DNA of 40,653 bases from Saprospiraceae bacterium (GTDB taxonomy: Bacteria > Bacteroidota > Bacteroidia > Chitinophagales > Saprospiraceae), in the NCBI GenBank assembly GCA_016787525.1, contig JAEUUP010000021.1, positions 1 to 40,653 on the forward strand, in the 5' to 3' direction. The notes beneath the pieces were generated by a model. The model ran no database searches, was not told the DNA's origin, and saw nothing but the letters and a program-made list of their open reading frames with translations. Of the stretch, positions 1 through 7,026 are shown in pieces; position 1 is the first letter of the stretch; the number at the start of each line of letters is the position of its first letter. Position numbers and translations under genes: made by a program.

Positions 1-16
1 CGAAAAAAGGGAGGAT

Positions 17-115
17 GGAGCGAGATGTTTTATTTTTTTGAATTGTGGGCTGCACCCACAATTCAAAAAAATAAAACATCTCGCTCCAAAAGGTCTCTTT
101 GCCGCCGAAGGCGGC
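17..115. repeat. Composite intergenic hairpin, partial copy (family member D)
   Basis: A perfect 33-bp inverted repeat (arms 17-49 and 55-87, 5-nt loop) starts with GGAGCGAG and ends with CTCGCTCC. It is followed by a small hairpin of GCCGCC-gaa-GGCGGC at 101-115. The same outer ends, with different stem interiors, recur near 3539, 4595 and 6543, so this is one copy of a dispersed family. It may act as a bidirectional terminator for a gene left of the window. From 116 to 372 I see only AT-rich sequence that must hold the promoter of the sigma-factor gene; no clear TAnnTTTG box was found there. Confidence 0.85.
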
Positions 116-372
116 TATTTTAAGTTATTTTAGGTACTAAACAATTACCGAACTATTGATTAGAGCAAAACAAAAATTTTTATTCTTTGACAAGTAACTT
201 TTTTACAAAATTACGATGATTCAATAAAGACAGCAGTTTAAAAAATTAAAAACCATCAATTGAAACCTAAGAATGAGATAAAAAACTGATTTTTGCTCTG
301 CAAAATAACAGTTTTTAAATTATCGTTCGTACAAAGATTTTGTTACCATTCTCTTAAAAAACATATTGGAAA

Positions 373-945
373 ATGCACAAATTGAGTGACCAAGATATTG
401 TTGCAGGTTTGAAAGTTGATGATAGAGAAACCTTGCGGCATGTATATAAAACGCTAGGTCCCAAAGTTTTGGGCTACGTATTGAATAATAGCGGCTCTCG
501 TGAAGATGCAGACGAGCTGCTGCAAAATTGTGTGATGAAAGTTTGGCACAATATAAAAAATGACAAATACGACAATCGAGGTAAGTTTGAAATTTATTTT
601 TTCAACATTGTCACATATACTTGGATTGATGAATTGCGGAAGCGAAAGAAACGACCCGCCGATGATATTGATTCTGTCAGTATGTACTTGGGCGAAGATT
701 CGTTTGAAATTATGTATCAAAACGTATTGAAAAATGGGCAAGTACAATCACTTTACAAAGCATTGGCACGTTTGGGTGAATTGTGTCGAACAGTAATTTC
801 TGCTTTTTATTTGGACAATAAACCAACCAAAGAAATAGCTGAACAGGAAGGTGTTGCTGATTCAGCGATTCGTAAACGTCTGTTCGATTGTCGTGAGCGA
901 TTGAGGGGATTGGCTCAAGAGGAAATGAATTTGTTAAACTTATAA
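373..945 (+). CDS. ECF-type RNA polymerase sigma-70 factor
   Basis: A 190-residue protein with the two-domain layout of extracytoplasmic-function sigma factors. Region 2 lies at about residues 20-90, with the core-binding stretch DADELLQNCVMKVW near 45-58 and a basic DELRKRKKR segment at 86-94. Region 4 lies at about 127-180, with a helix-turn-helix in KEIAEQEGVADSAIRKRL. The length is typical. The next gene starts 6 bp after the stop and encodes a membrane protein with an anti-sigma-like layout, so the pair probably forms a signalling operon in which the sigma factor is held at the membrane. The target regulon cannot be read from this window. The gene has no copy of the TACTGAGGGG word found in most neighbours. 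The family call is firm; the stimulus is unknown. Confidence 0.92.
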   Translation: MHKLSDQDIVAGLKVDDRETLRHVYKTLGPKVLGYVLNNSGSREDADELLQNCVMKVWHNIKNDKYDNRGKFEIYFFNIVTYTWIDELRKRKKRPADDIDSVSMYLGEDSFEIMYQNVLKNGQVQSLYKALARLGELCRTVISAFYLDNKPTKEIAEQEGVADSAIRKRLFDCRERLRGLAQEEMNLLNL

Positions 946-951
946 GAAAGC

Positions 952-1707
952 ATGGAAAATATTCAAAAAATACAAGATTTCCTCCAAAACCGTTTAACAG
1001 AAGAGGAAAAAAACGCATTTGAGAAAGAAATGAAAGAGGATTCTAACTTGGCTCAAGATGTGTTGTTGCATCAACAATTGCATCAAGCTTTGGCATATAG
1101 CGATGCGTTCAAGATGCAAAGCATGTTGAAAGAAATTGTGGCTGAAACGCCTTTAAAACCTGATTTTGAAGGGTATCAATCGTTGATTAAAACCCAAAAA
1201 TGGTGGACAAATGGGCGATTAGGCATTTTTGGTTTGGCAATTGTAGCAATTTTAGCAGGTTCATTTTGGTTTTATCAAAATAAGACGGAACACGCACGAC
1301 TTCAAGCCATCGCTGCACCACATTGGGCAGAGGTGTTCGACTACGCTGTACGCATTGATGATGCTGATGTGTCAAACTTTGCACAAGGTATGAAAGCTTA
1401 TAAATCAGGCAATTATGTCGCTGCGGCTCAAGTCTTTGAACGCCACCTAGCGCAGCAACCTGATGATGGTATGACTCAATTGTACCTCGGCATTGCTTAT
1501 GCTCTGTCGCAACAACAAGAAAAAGCCATTGAAAACCTCTTACCTCTGGCAAATCATCAGAGTGAGTGGACAACTTCCGCACAATGGTATTTAGCTTTGT
1601 GTTACTTGCGCGACGGTAACGCTAATGCAGCACGACAATGGTTGAGTAATTTGAAAAATGATGCAATTTATGCTGAAAAAGCTCAAAAAGTGTTGAATCA
1701 GTTGTAA
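952..1707 (+). CDS. Membrane-anchored TPR protein, probable anti-sigma factor
   Basis: A 251-residue protein in three parts: a charged N-terminal cytoplasmic region (1-85) rich in Glu/Lys/Gln, one transmembrane helix at about 89-107, and a C-terminal region (about 140-245) with TPR-like helical repeats (ALSQQQEKAIENLL, CYLRDGNANAARQWL). It lies 6 bp behind the ECF sigma gene, the usual place for the cognate anti-sigma factor in Bacteroidota. Inference: the N-terminal part binds the sigma factor and the periplasmic TPR part senses or scaffolds. No zinc-finger anti-sigma motif (HxxxCxxC) is visible, so the mechanism would differ from ZAS anti-sigma factors. A strong hairpin terminator follows at 1810, closing the operon. 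Confidence 0.75.
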   Translation: MENIQKIQDFLQNRLTEEEKNAFEKEMKEDSNLAQDVLLHQQLHQALAYSDAFKMQSMLKEIVAETPLKPDFEGYQSLIKTQKWWTNGRLGIFGLAIVAILAGSFWFYQNKTEHARLQAIAAPHWAEVFDYAVRIDDADVSNFAQGMKAYKSGNYVAAAQVFERHLAQQPDDGMTQLYLGIAYALSQQQEKAIENLLPLANHQSEWTTSAQWYLALCYLRDGNANAARQWLSNLKNDAIYAEKAQKVLNQL

Positions 1708-1809
1708 GCCCAAATAAGACAAAACTAATTTTGTAAGTCTCAAAGGCTTATTGAAACATAAAACCTCACAAACCCCAATGACTAATCCCCCCCCTCAGTA
1801 ATTTGAAGA

Positions 1810-1853
1810 AAAAAGCCATGTTCTTGTTTGTAAGAACGTGGCTTTTTCTATTT
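1810..1853 (+). terminator. Rho-independent terminator after the sigma/anti-sigma operon
   Basis: A 16-bp stem (1810-1825 with 1832-1847, one wobble pair, 6-nt loop) carries an A-tract on the left and a T-tract on the right, so it may work in both directions. A copy of the TACTGAGGGG word (reverse orientation, eight C) lies just upstream at 1787-1800. Confidence 0.85.
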
Positions 1854-1898
1854 TTGGCAAAAAATAATATTCAACCAAAATAAAAATCAACCAAACGC

Positions 1899-3374
1899 AT
1901 GTCTCAACTATCGCCACAACTCATCTTGAGCATCATCGTCGCTTACTTTTTGATGCTTATTGGTATTTCATATATTACAAGTCGCGGCTCGTCCGACAAT
2001 CACTCTTTTTTTATGGCAAAACGCCAATCGCCTTGGTATTTGATAGCAATTGGTATGATTGGCACCTCTATTTCGGGCATCACTTTCATTTCCGTGCCAG
2101 GTTGGGTTGAGGCACGCTCAATGTCGTATATGCAAACCGTCTTTGGATTCCTTTTGGGCTATGTGACAATTGCCTATGTTCTGATGCCTATGTATTATAA
2201 GTTGAATTTGATTTCGATATATACATACCTCGACAAACGCTTCGGCACAAACAGCTATAAGACAGGCTCGGCTTTTTTCCTTTTGTCACGCACAGTCGGT
2301 TCAGGCTTTAGACTTTATCTGGCGGCTCTGGTTTTACACCAATTTGTTACTTCACCTTTTGGGATTCCATTTTGGGTGACTGTGGCTGTGACGATTGGCT
2401 TAATTTGGTCATATACGTTCAAAGGCGGTGTAAAAACCATTATTTGGACAGATTTGATACAAACCTTGTGTCTGTTAGTAACTTTAGTGATGACTATTTC
2501 GATGTTAGGTGACAAATTGGGTTTATCGTTCAGTGGCATTGTAGATACGGTTTTGAGTAGTCCAAAATCTCAAATTTTCTTTTTTGAAAATGGTTGGGGC
2601 GATGCCAAAAACTTCTTCAAGCAGTTTCTATCAGGCGCATCTATTTGTATCGTCATGTCGGGGCTTGACCAAGATATTATGCAAAAAAACTTGACTGTCA
2701 AAACCCTCAAAGGCGCACAAATCAATATGTTATCATATGGCGCACTCTTAGGTTTTATCAACTTTCTGTTTCTATCGCTTGGTATCTTATTGTTTCTGTA
2801 TGCACAACAGAACAATATCCCTATCCCCTCAGTAAACGGCACGCCACGCACCGATTTATTGTTCCCGACTATCGCTTTACAGTATTCAACGCCTTTGATT
2901 GGTGTCCTCTTCTTTTTGGGCATATTGGCATCAACCTATGCGAGTGCTGACTCTGCTTTGACTTCTCTAACCACAGCTTTCTGTATTGACTTCTTAGGTT
3001 TTGATAAAAAAAACAGCGAAGACACAACAAAAACAAGAACCTTGGTGCATCTGGGATTTTCTGTTCTTTTGTTTGTCATCATCATTATCTTCTATTTCAT
3101 CAACGATTCCTCGGTCATTGAAGCCATTTACAAAGCAGCGAGTTATACTTATGGGCCGCTTTTAGGGCTTTTTGCTTTCGGTTTTTTGACAAAAAGAAGT
3201 ATCAACGACAAAATCGCACCTTTTATCTGTTGTGCGTCGCCCGTACTGACTTATATCATCAATAACAACTCCCAAGCATGGTTCAATGGCTATAAATTTG
3301 ACTTTGAGTTGTTAATCCTCAATGGTTTTTTGACTTTTGTTGGTTTGTGGGCAATCTCCAAAAAAGGGGAATAG
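1899..3374 (+). CDS. Sodium:solute symporter (SSS family)
   Basis: A 491-residue, very hydrophobic protein with about 13 predicted membrane helices, starting with a helix at about residues 8-27. The early sequence (SSDNHSFFMAKRQSPWYLIAIGMIGTSISGITFISVPG) has the small-residue-rich TM2 region typical of the SSS family (PF00474), and the mid region ASTYASADSALTSLTTAF matches the conserved TM8 segment that helps form the sodium site. Such proteins import a solute with Na+ across the inner membrane; the substrate cannot be told from sequence. The gene stands alone, with a terminator before it and a hairpin-rich gap after it. A copy of the TACTGAGGGG word at 2825 encodes part of IPSV. Confidence 0.9.
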   Translation: MSQLSPQLILSIIVAYFLMLIGISYITSRGSSDNHSFFMAKRQSPWYLIAIGMIGTSISGITFISVPGWVEARSMSYMQTVFGFLLGYVTIAYVLMPMYYKLNLISIYTYLDKRFGTNSYKTGSAFFLLSRTVGSGFRLYLAALVLHQFVTSPFGIPFWVTVAVTIGLIWSYTFKGGVKTIIWTDLIQTLCLLVTLVMTISMLGDKLGLSFSGIVDTVLSSPKSQIFFFENGWGDAKNFFKQFLSGASICIVMSGLDQDIMQKNLTVKTLKGAQINMLSYGALLGFINFLFLSLGILLFLYAQQNNIPIPSVNGTPRTDLLFPTIALQYSTPLIGVLFFLGILASTYASADSALTSLTTAFCIDFLGFDKKNSEDTTKTRTLVHLGFSVLLFVIIIIFYFINDSSVIEAIYKAASYTYGPLLGLFAFGFLTKRSINDKIAPFICCASPVLTYIINNNSQAWFNGYKFDFELLILNGFLTFVGLWAISKKGE

Positions 3375-3508
3375 CCGCCAATTTATTGTATGACTGATGT
3401 TTAAATGTTTTTAAATTTATTTTATTTGCTATTTGTCATTTATCAATTTAAAAGTTGGTAAGACTGAGTGTTTTAAGTAGTCAACAATAAGTTTTTGTGC
3501 ATTTCAAA

Positions 3509-3654
3509 CGCCGCCTTTGGCGGCGAAAAGGACTTTGAGGAGCGAGCGATTTTTTGATTACAATTTTGGCTTTGCCAAAATTGTAATCAAAAAATCGCTC
3601 GCTCCAATAGAAAAACTTTCAAAGTACGCCTTTTGCGCGTAGCGCAAAACAGTG
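3509..3654 (+). repeat. Composite hairpin element, copy A
   Basis: Three hairpins in a row. (1) CGCCGCC-ttt-GGCGGCG at 3509-3525. (2) A perfect 32-bp inverted repeat, 3539-3570 with 3574-3605, starting GGAGCGAGCGATTTTTTG. (3) TTTTGCGC-gta-GCGCAAAA at 3631-3649, flanked by AAAGTACGCC on the left and CAGTGAG on the right. The same order and flanks recur at 4565-4710 and, inverted, at 6490-6644. It sits in the 562-bp gap after the symporter gene; 3375-3508 holds only AT-rich sequence. Confidence 0.9.
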
Positions 3655-3688
3655 AGCAACGCGACAGAAATAAATTACACCATTGCAC

Positions 3689-3834
3689 ACTGTTTCGTGC
3701 TACGCACGAAAGGCGTACAAAATAAATTTTTTTTATGGATTGAAGCTAAAAATTGAGGCTTTGCCTCAATTTTTAGCTTCAATCCGAAAGAAATATTCTC
3801 AAAGCACGCTTTTTTTTGCTTGCAAAAAAACAGT
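3689..3834. repeat. Composite hairpin element, rearranged copy E
   Basis: Three more hairpins. (1) TTTCGTGC-tac-GCACGAAA at 3693-3711, with flanks CACTG and GGCGTA, which is the small module of copy A in inverted orientation with a different but still paired stem. (2) A perfect 23-bp inverted repeat, 3737-3759 with 3763-3785, starting GGATTGAAGC with a ttt loop. (3) TTTTTTTGC-tt-GCAAAAAAA at 3811-3830, flanked by AAAGCACGC and CAGT, again the small module. The central stem does not share the GGAGCGAG ends. Nothing else is seen up to the gene at 3937. Confidence 0.85.
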
Positions 3835-3936
3835 CCGTAATGGTGTAGTTTATTAAAATCGTATTACTGAGTATCAAACACGCAAAAACTTATTTCTGAT
3901 TACTTAAAAACCTTTTATCACCTTAAATGTTTTAAA

Positions 3937-4527
3937 ATGAAAACTAAACCTCATGCTTACCTACTTGCTTGGGTCTTTTTGACCACTTTCAATGCTTATT
4001 CTCAACAATTTATGCTGAAAGGCGGACTGTGTGTACCGACTCAGAGATTGCCCGTTGAACTTTATACCTTAGGTTTTGATGCCAAAGTAAAAGAACAAAT
4101 GAGTGTGGGCATCAGCTACAAAACATTGTCGAAATATGGCAACAATACCTTGAAACAAAGCGTCTTGACCCTTCAAGGTCGCTACTATTTGAATCACTAT
4201 GACTGGACGGCGGCTCACTATATAGGCGTTTTGCTGCAAAAATTTGATAAAGAATACAATTGGGAGAGTTTTACGGAGCTTTTTAAACATCGAACCATCG
4301 GAGAAATGCACAAATATGGCATTGGTGTGATGGCTGGTCAAACACATATTATTTATAAACGATTGGGTTTAGACTTGAATGTGGGTGGTGTCGTTCAAAT
4401 AGGTCAAAAAACCAAGGATTTGATTTATACCTTGAGCAGTTCTAACCAATATTATTCATCGAATCGAGATGTAAATATTCGTTTTTTCATCGGCGCAAAT
4501 ATCTATTTGGCTGTGGGTAAAAAATAG
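3937..4527 (+). CDS. Predicted outer-membrane beta-barrel protein
   Basis: A 196-residue protein with a cleavable signal peptide (1-22, cleavage probably after NAYS). The rest has alternating hydrophobic/polar strands typical of a small outer-membrane barrel (MLKGGLCVPT, MSVGISYKTL, LTLQGRYYL, YGIGVMAGQTHIIY, NVRFFIGANIYLAVG). I do not recognise a specific family. The protein ends in YLAVGKK rather than the usual terminal aromatic residue; the TAG stop codon (4525-4527) is also the first three bases of the repeat element that follows, so the original C-terminus may have been altered. Intergenic hairpin families lie on both sides. Function unknown. Confidence 0.65.
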   Translation: MKTKPHAYLLAWVFLTTFNAYSQQFMLKGGLCVPTQRLPVELYTLGFDAKVKEQMSVGISYKTLSKYGNNTLKQSVLTLQGRYYLNHYDWTAAHYIGVLLQKFDKEYNWESFTELFKHRTIGEMHKYGIGVMAGQTHIIYKRLGLDLNVGGVVQIGQKTKDLIYTLSSSNQYYSSNRDVNIRFFIGANIYLAVGKK

Positions 4528-4716
4528 ACTTGCTGCATATTGAAAATCAGTGGATTACACTTTTTCGCCGCCTTTGTCGGCAAAAGAACTTTGAGGAGCG
4601 AGCGATTTTTTGAGGATAATTTCAAAGCCAAAATTATCCTCAAAAAATCACTCGCTCCAAAAGAAAACCTTTCAAAGTACGCTTTTTGCACACAGTGCAA
4701 AACAGTGAGTAATAGC
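4525..4716 (+). repeat. Composite hairpin element, copy B (supplies the upstream gene's stop codon)
   Basis: The copy begins at 4525 with TAGACTTGCTGCATATTG, nearly identical to the terminal repeat of the 6452-6679 element. It then has an imperfect GCCGCC-ttt-GTCGGC hairpin (about 4567-4581), a long inverted repeat (4595-4658, one mismatched pair, loop region shortened compared with copy A), and the small module TTTTGCAC-aca-GTGCAAAA at 4684-4702 followed by CAGTGAGTAATAGCTAA. The right terminal repeat is missing. From 4717 to 4908 there is no gene; 4793-4804 holds a degenerate copy of the TACTGAGGGG word (CCCCTTCAGTA). Confidence 0.85.
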
Positions 4717-4908
4717 TAAGCTTATTACGATTGTATCTCTTATTGGTAATTTTTGTTCTCCTTATTGAAAAAGCCACCGTTAGGCGTACCAGCCCCCCTT
4801 CAGTATATCAGGCCCTCAGAAGAAATATAACAAGCCCGCGCAACCCATTTCTAAAAGCAACGTGTAGTCATTCAGAACGTGTTTATTAATTCACAAACGA
4901 TTTTAGGA

Positions 4909-5358
4909 ATGAAATTTATCACTGCTTTCATCTTTACTACATTGCTTATGCCCCCCTCAGTAAATTGGTCAACCGATTTTGACACAGCCAAAACTGAGGC
5001 GGCTACAAGTAAAAAATTCATTTTATTGAATTTTTCGGGTTCAGATTGGTGCATCCCGTGCATCAAGATGAAAAAAGATATTTTTGAGTCTTCAGCCTTT
5101 CAAAACTTCGCCACCGACAAATTGGTGCTGGTCAAAGCCGATTTTCCTCGTTTGAAAAAAAATCAATTGCCCAAACAGCAAGTGCAACAAAACGAAGCTT
5201 TGGCGGCCAAATATAATCCGCAAGGAGTCTTTCCATTCACCATCCTACTCGATGCCCAAGGCAAAGTTTTGAAAACATGGAATGGCCTCTACAAAGGCAC
5301 GCCCGAGTCTTTCACCCAAGACATCCAAAAACTGACAGCGACACATGGTGGCAAATGA
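4909..5358 (+). CDS. Secreted thioredoxin-family protein
   Basis: A 149-residue protein with an N-terminal hydrophobic signal (MKFITAFIFTTLLM) and a thioredoxin fold whose active site is SGSDWCIPC (Cys48 and Cys51). The cis-Pro region is seen in VFPFTILLDAQGK. The C-terminal part (VLKTWNGLYKGTPESFTQDI) fits the DUF255/thioredoxin_7 type. I chose ATG 4909 over an in-frame GTG at 4879 because the signal peptide then begins at once. The last 14 bp overlap the start of the ApbE gene, so the two are translationally coupled. It probably acts in the periplasm to reduce a disulfide in a partner encoded by this operon, such as the Cys-Gly-Cys tail of the DUF4266 lipoprotein (inference). A six-C copy of the TACTGAGGGG word falls at the end of the signal region and encodes PPSV. 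Confidence 0.88.
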   Translation: MKFITAFIFTTLLMPPSVNWSTDFDTAKTEAATSKKFILLNFSGSDWCIPCIKMKKDIFESSAFQNFATDKLVLVKADFPRLKKNQLPKQQVQQNEALAAKYNPQGVFPFTILLDAQGKVLKTWNGLYKGTPESFTQDIQKLTATHGGK

Positions 5359-6295
5359 GGTTTTAGAAACGACCGTACATCAGCGCGCACTCAAACTGAT
5401 GGGCAATCGGTTTGAAATCACCGTGGTTCACGACGACAAAGCGTGGGCAGAAGCTCGCATAGACGAAGCCATCGCCGAAATTCGGCGCATCGAACAGCTG
5501 TTGACCACCTTTGCAGACAACAGCCAAACCAACCAAATCAATGCACAAGCAGGCATTCGCCCCGTCAAGATAGATAGAGAAGTATTTGATTTGATTGAAC
5601 GCTCGTTGCGGTTGTCCGTACTCACACAAGGAGCTTTCGACATTACTTATGGCTCGATTGACAAACGTTTGTGGAATTTCGATACCCAAATGACTACCCT
5701 ACCCGACCCCGAAACCGCTAAACGTATGGTGCGACTCATTGACTACCGCCAAGTGGTGCTGGATACTGAGGGGTGTACTGTTTTTCTAAAAAACAAAGGA
5801 ATGCGCATCGGTTTTGGCGGTATTGGCAAAGGTTATGCCGCCGAAATGGCGAAAAGACGGATGATACAAAACGGTGTTGAAAGCGGCATCGTCAACGCTG
5901 CAGGTGATTTGACCACTTGGGGTAATCAACCCAACGGGCAACCATGGACAATCGGTATTGCTCATCCAGATGTGAAAGATTTGCCTTTTTCCTATCTGAA
6001 TATCAGCAATATGGCCGTCGCCACCTCGGGTAACTATGAGAAGTTTGCCCTCATCAACGGGAAAAGGTATTCGCATACGATTGATCCTAAAACAGGTTTG
6101 CCTGTGTCGGGCATCAAAAGTGTGACCATCTTATCGCCCAATGCCGAAATCGCCGATGCCATGGCCACGCCTGTGATGGTGATGGGTGTTCGGGTAGGGC
6201 TGAATCTTATCAATCAGATTCGTGGCATGGCGTGCATCGTCATTGATGAACACAATAAGATATACACTACGCGAAATATTCGGATAACGATTTAG
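5345..6295 (+). CDS. apbE: FAD:protein FMN transferase (ApbE family)
   Basis: A 316-residue protein of the ApbE/Ftp family, which transfers FMN from FAD to a threonine of extracytoplasmic redox proteins. Visible motifs: MGNRFEI near the start, LTTFADNSQTNQIN (52-65), GAFDITYG (96-103), the glycine-rich IGFGGIGKGYAAE (155-167), NAAGDLTTWG (184-193) and HTIDPKTG (244-251). No signal peptide or lipobox is visible, which is unusual because many ApbE proteins are exported; a longer form is not possible without running far into the thioredoxin gene. It overlaps that gene by 14 bp. DUF4266 and DUF3570 genes follow after a repeat-filled gap, a gene set I know to recur in Bacteroidota and Proteobacteria. 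DTEGC at 140-144 is encoded by a TACTGAGGGG copy. Confidence 0.93.
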   Translation: MVANEVLETTVHQRALKLMGNRFEITVVHDDKAWAEARIDEAIAEIRRIEQLLTTFADNSQTNQINAQAGIRPVKIDREVFDLIERSLRLSVLTQGAFDITYGSIDKRLWNFDTQMTTLPDPETAKRMVRLIDYRQVVLDTEGCTVFLKNKGMRIGFGGIGKGYAAEMAKRRMIQNGVESGIVNAAGDLTTWGNQPNGQPWTIGIAHPDVKDLPFSYLNISNMAVATSGNYEKFALINGKRYSHTIDPKTGLPVSGIKSVTILSPNAEIADAMATPVMVMGVRVGLNLINQIRGMACIVIDEHNKIYTTRNIRITI

Positions 6296-6330
6296 TGGAT
6301 TATTTTAGATGGGCATAAAAACAGGCATAG

Positions 6331-6359
6331 TCTGTTTTGCCTGCGGCAAAAAGCATACT
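6331..6359 (-). repeat. Small hairpin module, solitary copy
   Basis: TTTTGCC-tgc-GGCAAAA (6335-6351) is flanked by CTG on the left and AGCATACT on the right. Read on the minus strand this is the same module as in the composite elements (AGTATGCT, hairpin, CAG), but with a GCC/GGC stem instead of GCGC/GCGC. Confidence 0.7.
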
Positions 6360-6451
6360 CTAAAAGGATTTTTAGAAAAACGAGGGCGCTTAGAACAATG
6401 TTGTCGTTATTTTTTAACGGATGCGTCACATCAGACATTGATTTACAACAC

Positions 6452-6679
6452 TAGGCTTGTTGTAAATTGAAAATCAATTTGTTAGCTATTACTTACTGTT
6501 TTGCGCTATGCGCAAAAAGCGTACTTTGAAAGATTTTCTTTTGGAGCGAGTGATTTTTTGAGGAAAATTTTGGCTTTGCCAAAATTTTCCTCAAAAAATC
6601 ACTCGCTCCTCAAAGTTTATTAGCCGCCAAAGGCGGCTAATAAACATAATTCATTGATTTTCAATATGCAACAAGTCTA
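6452..6679 (-). mobile_element. MITE-like element with terminal inverted repeats (composite hairpin copy C)
   Basis: A 228-bp element bounded by 27-bp terminal inverted repeats (6452-6478 and 6653-6679) that match at 24 of 27 positions; they read TAGRCTTGTTG then ATTGAAAATCAAT. Inside, in reverse order relative to copies A and B, are the small module TTTTGCGC-tat-GCGCAAAA (6499-6517), a perfect 32-bp inverted repeat (6543-6574 with 6578-6609) and a 13-bp stem TTTATTAGCCGCC-aaa-mate (6616-6644). It has no coding capacity and no certain target-site duplication. It fills most of the 470-bp gap between apbE and the DUF4266 gene; the other parts hold the module at 6331 and AT-rich sequence. Confidence 0.75.
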
Positions 6680-6765
6680 CTAATTAATTGGAGCAATCCT
6701 TCAAGACACCGTAAAGACATTCATTTTTATCTTTTTACATTTATCATACTAACGCTGTTAAAAAT

Positions 6766-6996
6766 ATGAAACGACTCATCTTATCACTTAAAATCGCACT
6801 ACCTATAGCTGTAGTTGCGATGAGCCTACCGTCCTGCGTATCGGTCAAGGAATACCAAAAACAATACCTCAACGATGCTGAAATGGAATTAGCCGCCCGC
6901 AAAGTGGAAAAATTTGAACAAAACGCCCAACTCTACCGCGAAGGTGCATCAGGTGCGAACGGTGGCAAAACAGGTGGCGGCTGTGGCTGCAATTAA
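6766..6996 (+). CDS. Small DUF4266-type lipoprotein with Cys-Gly-Cys tail
   Basis: A 76-residue protein. Residues 1-24 form a lipoprotein signal with lipobox SLPSC (Cys24 lipidated). Next comes VSVKEYQKQYLNDAEMEL, characteristic of DUF4266, a short charged helix, and a Gly-rich tail with GASGANGGKTGGGCGCN (Cys73 and Cys75). Function is not established to my knowledge. DUF4266 proteins are regularly encoded beside a DUF3570 outer-membrane protein, ApbE and a thioredoxin, as here. The Cys-Gly-Cys tail could bind metal or form a disulfide kept reduced by the thioredoxin; the Ser-Gly-Ala/Thr-rich segment is a conceivable but imperfect flavinylation site. Both uses are inference. The DUF3570 gene begins 30 bp after the stop, so the two are co-transcribed. 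Confidence 0.85.
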   Translation: MKRLILSLKIALPIAVVAMSLPSCVSVKEYQKQYLNDAEMELAARKVEKFEQNAQLYREGASGANGGKTGGGCGCN

Positions 6997-7026
6997 ACCA
7001 TCCTCATTTCATTTAAATAATCCACT

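Noticed and set aside
4879-4908. GTG start at 4879 for the thioredoxin gene
   Set aside because: ATG 4909 gives an immediate signal peptide; the ten extra residues add nothing typical.
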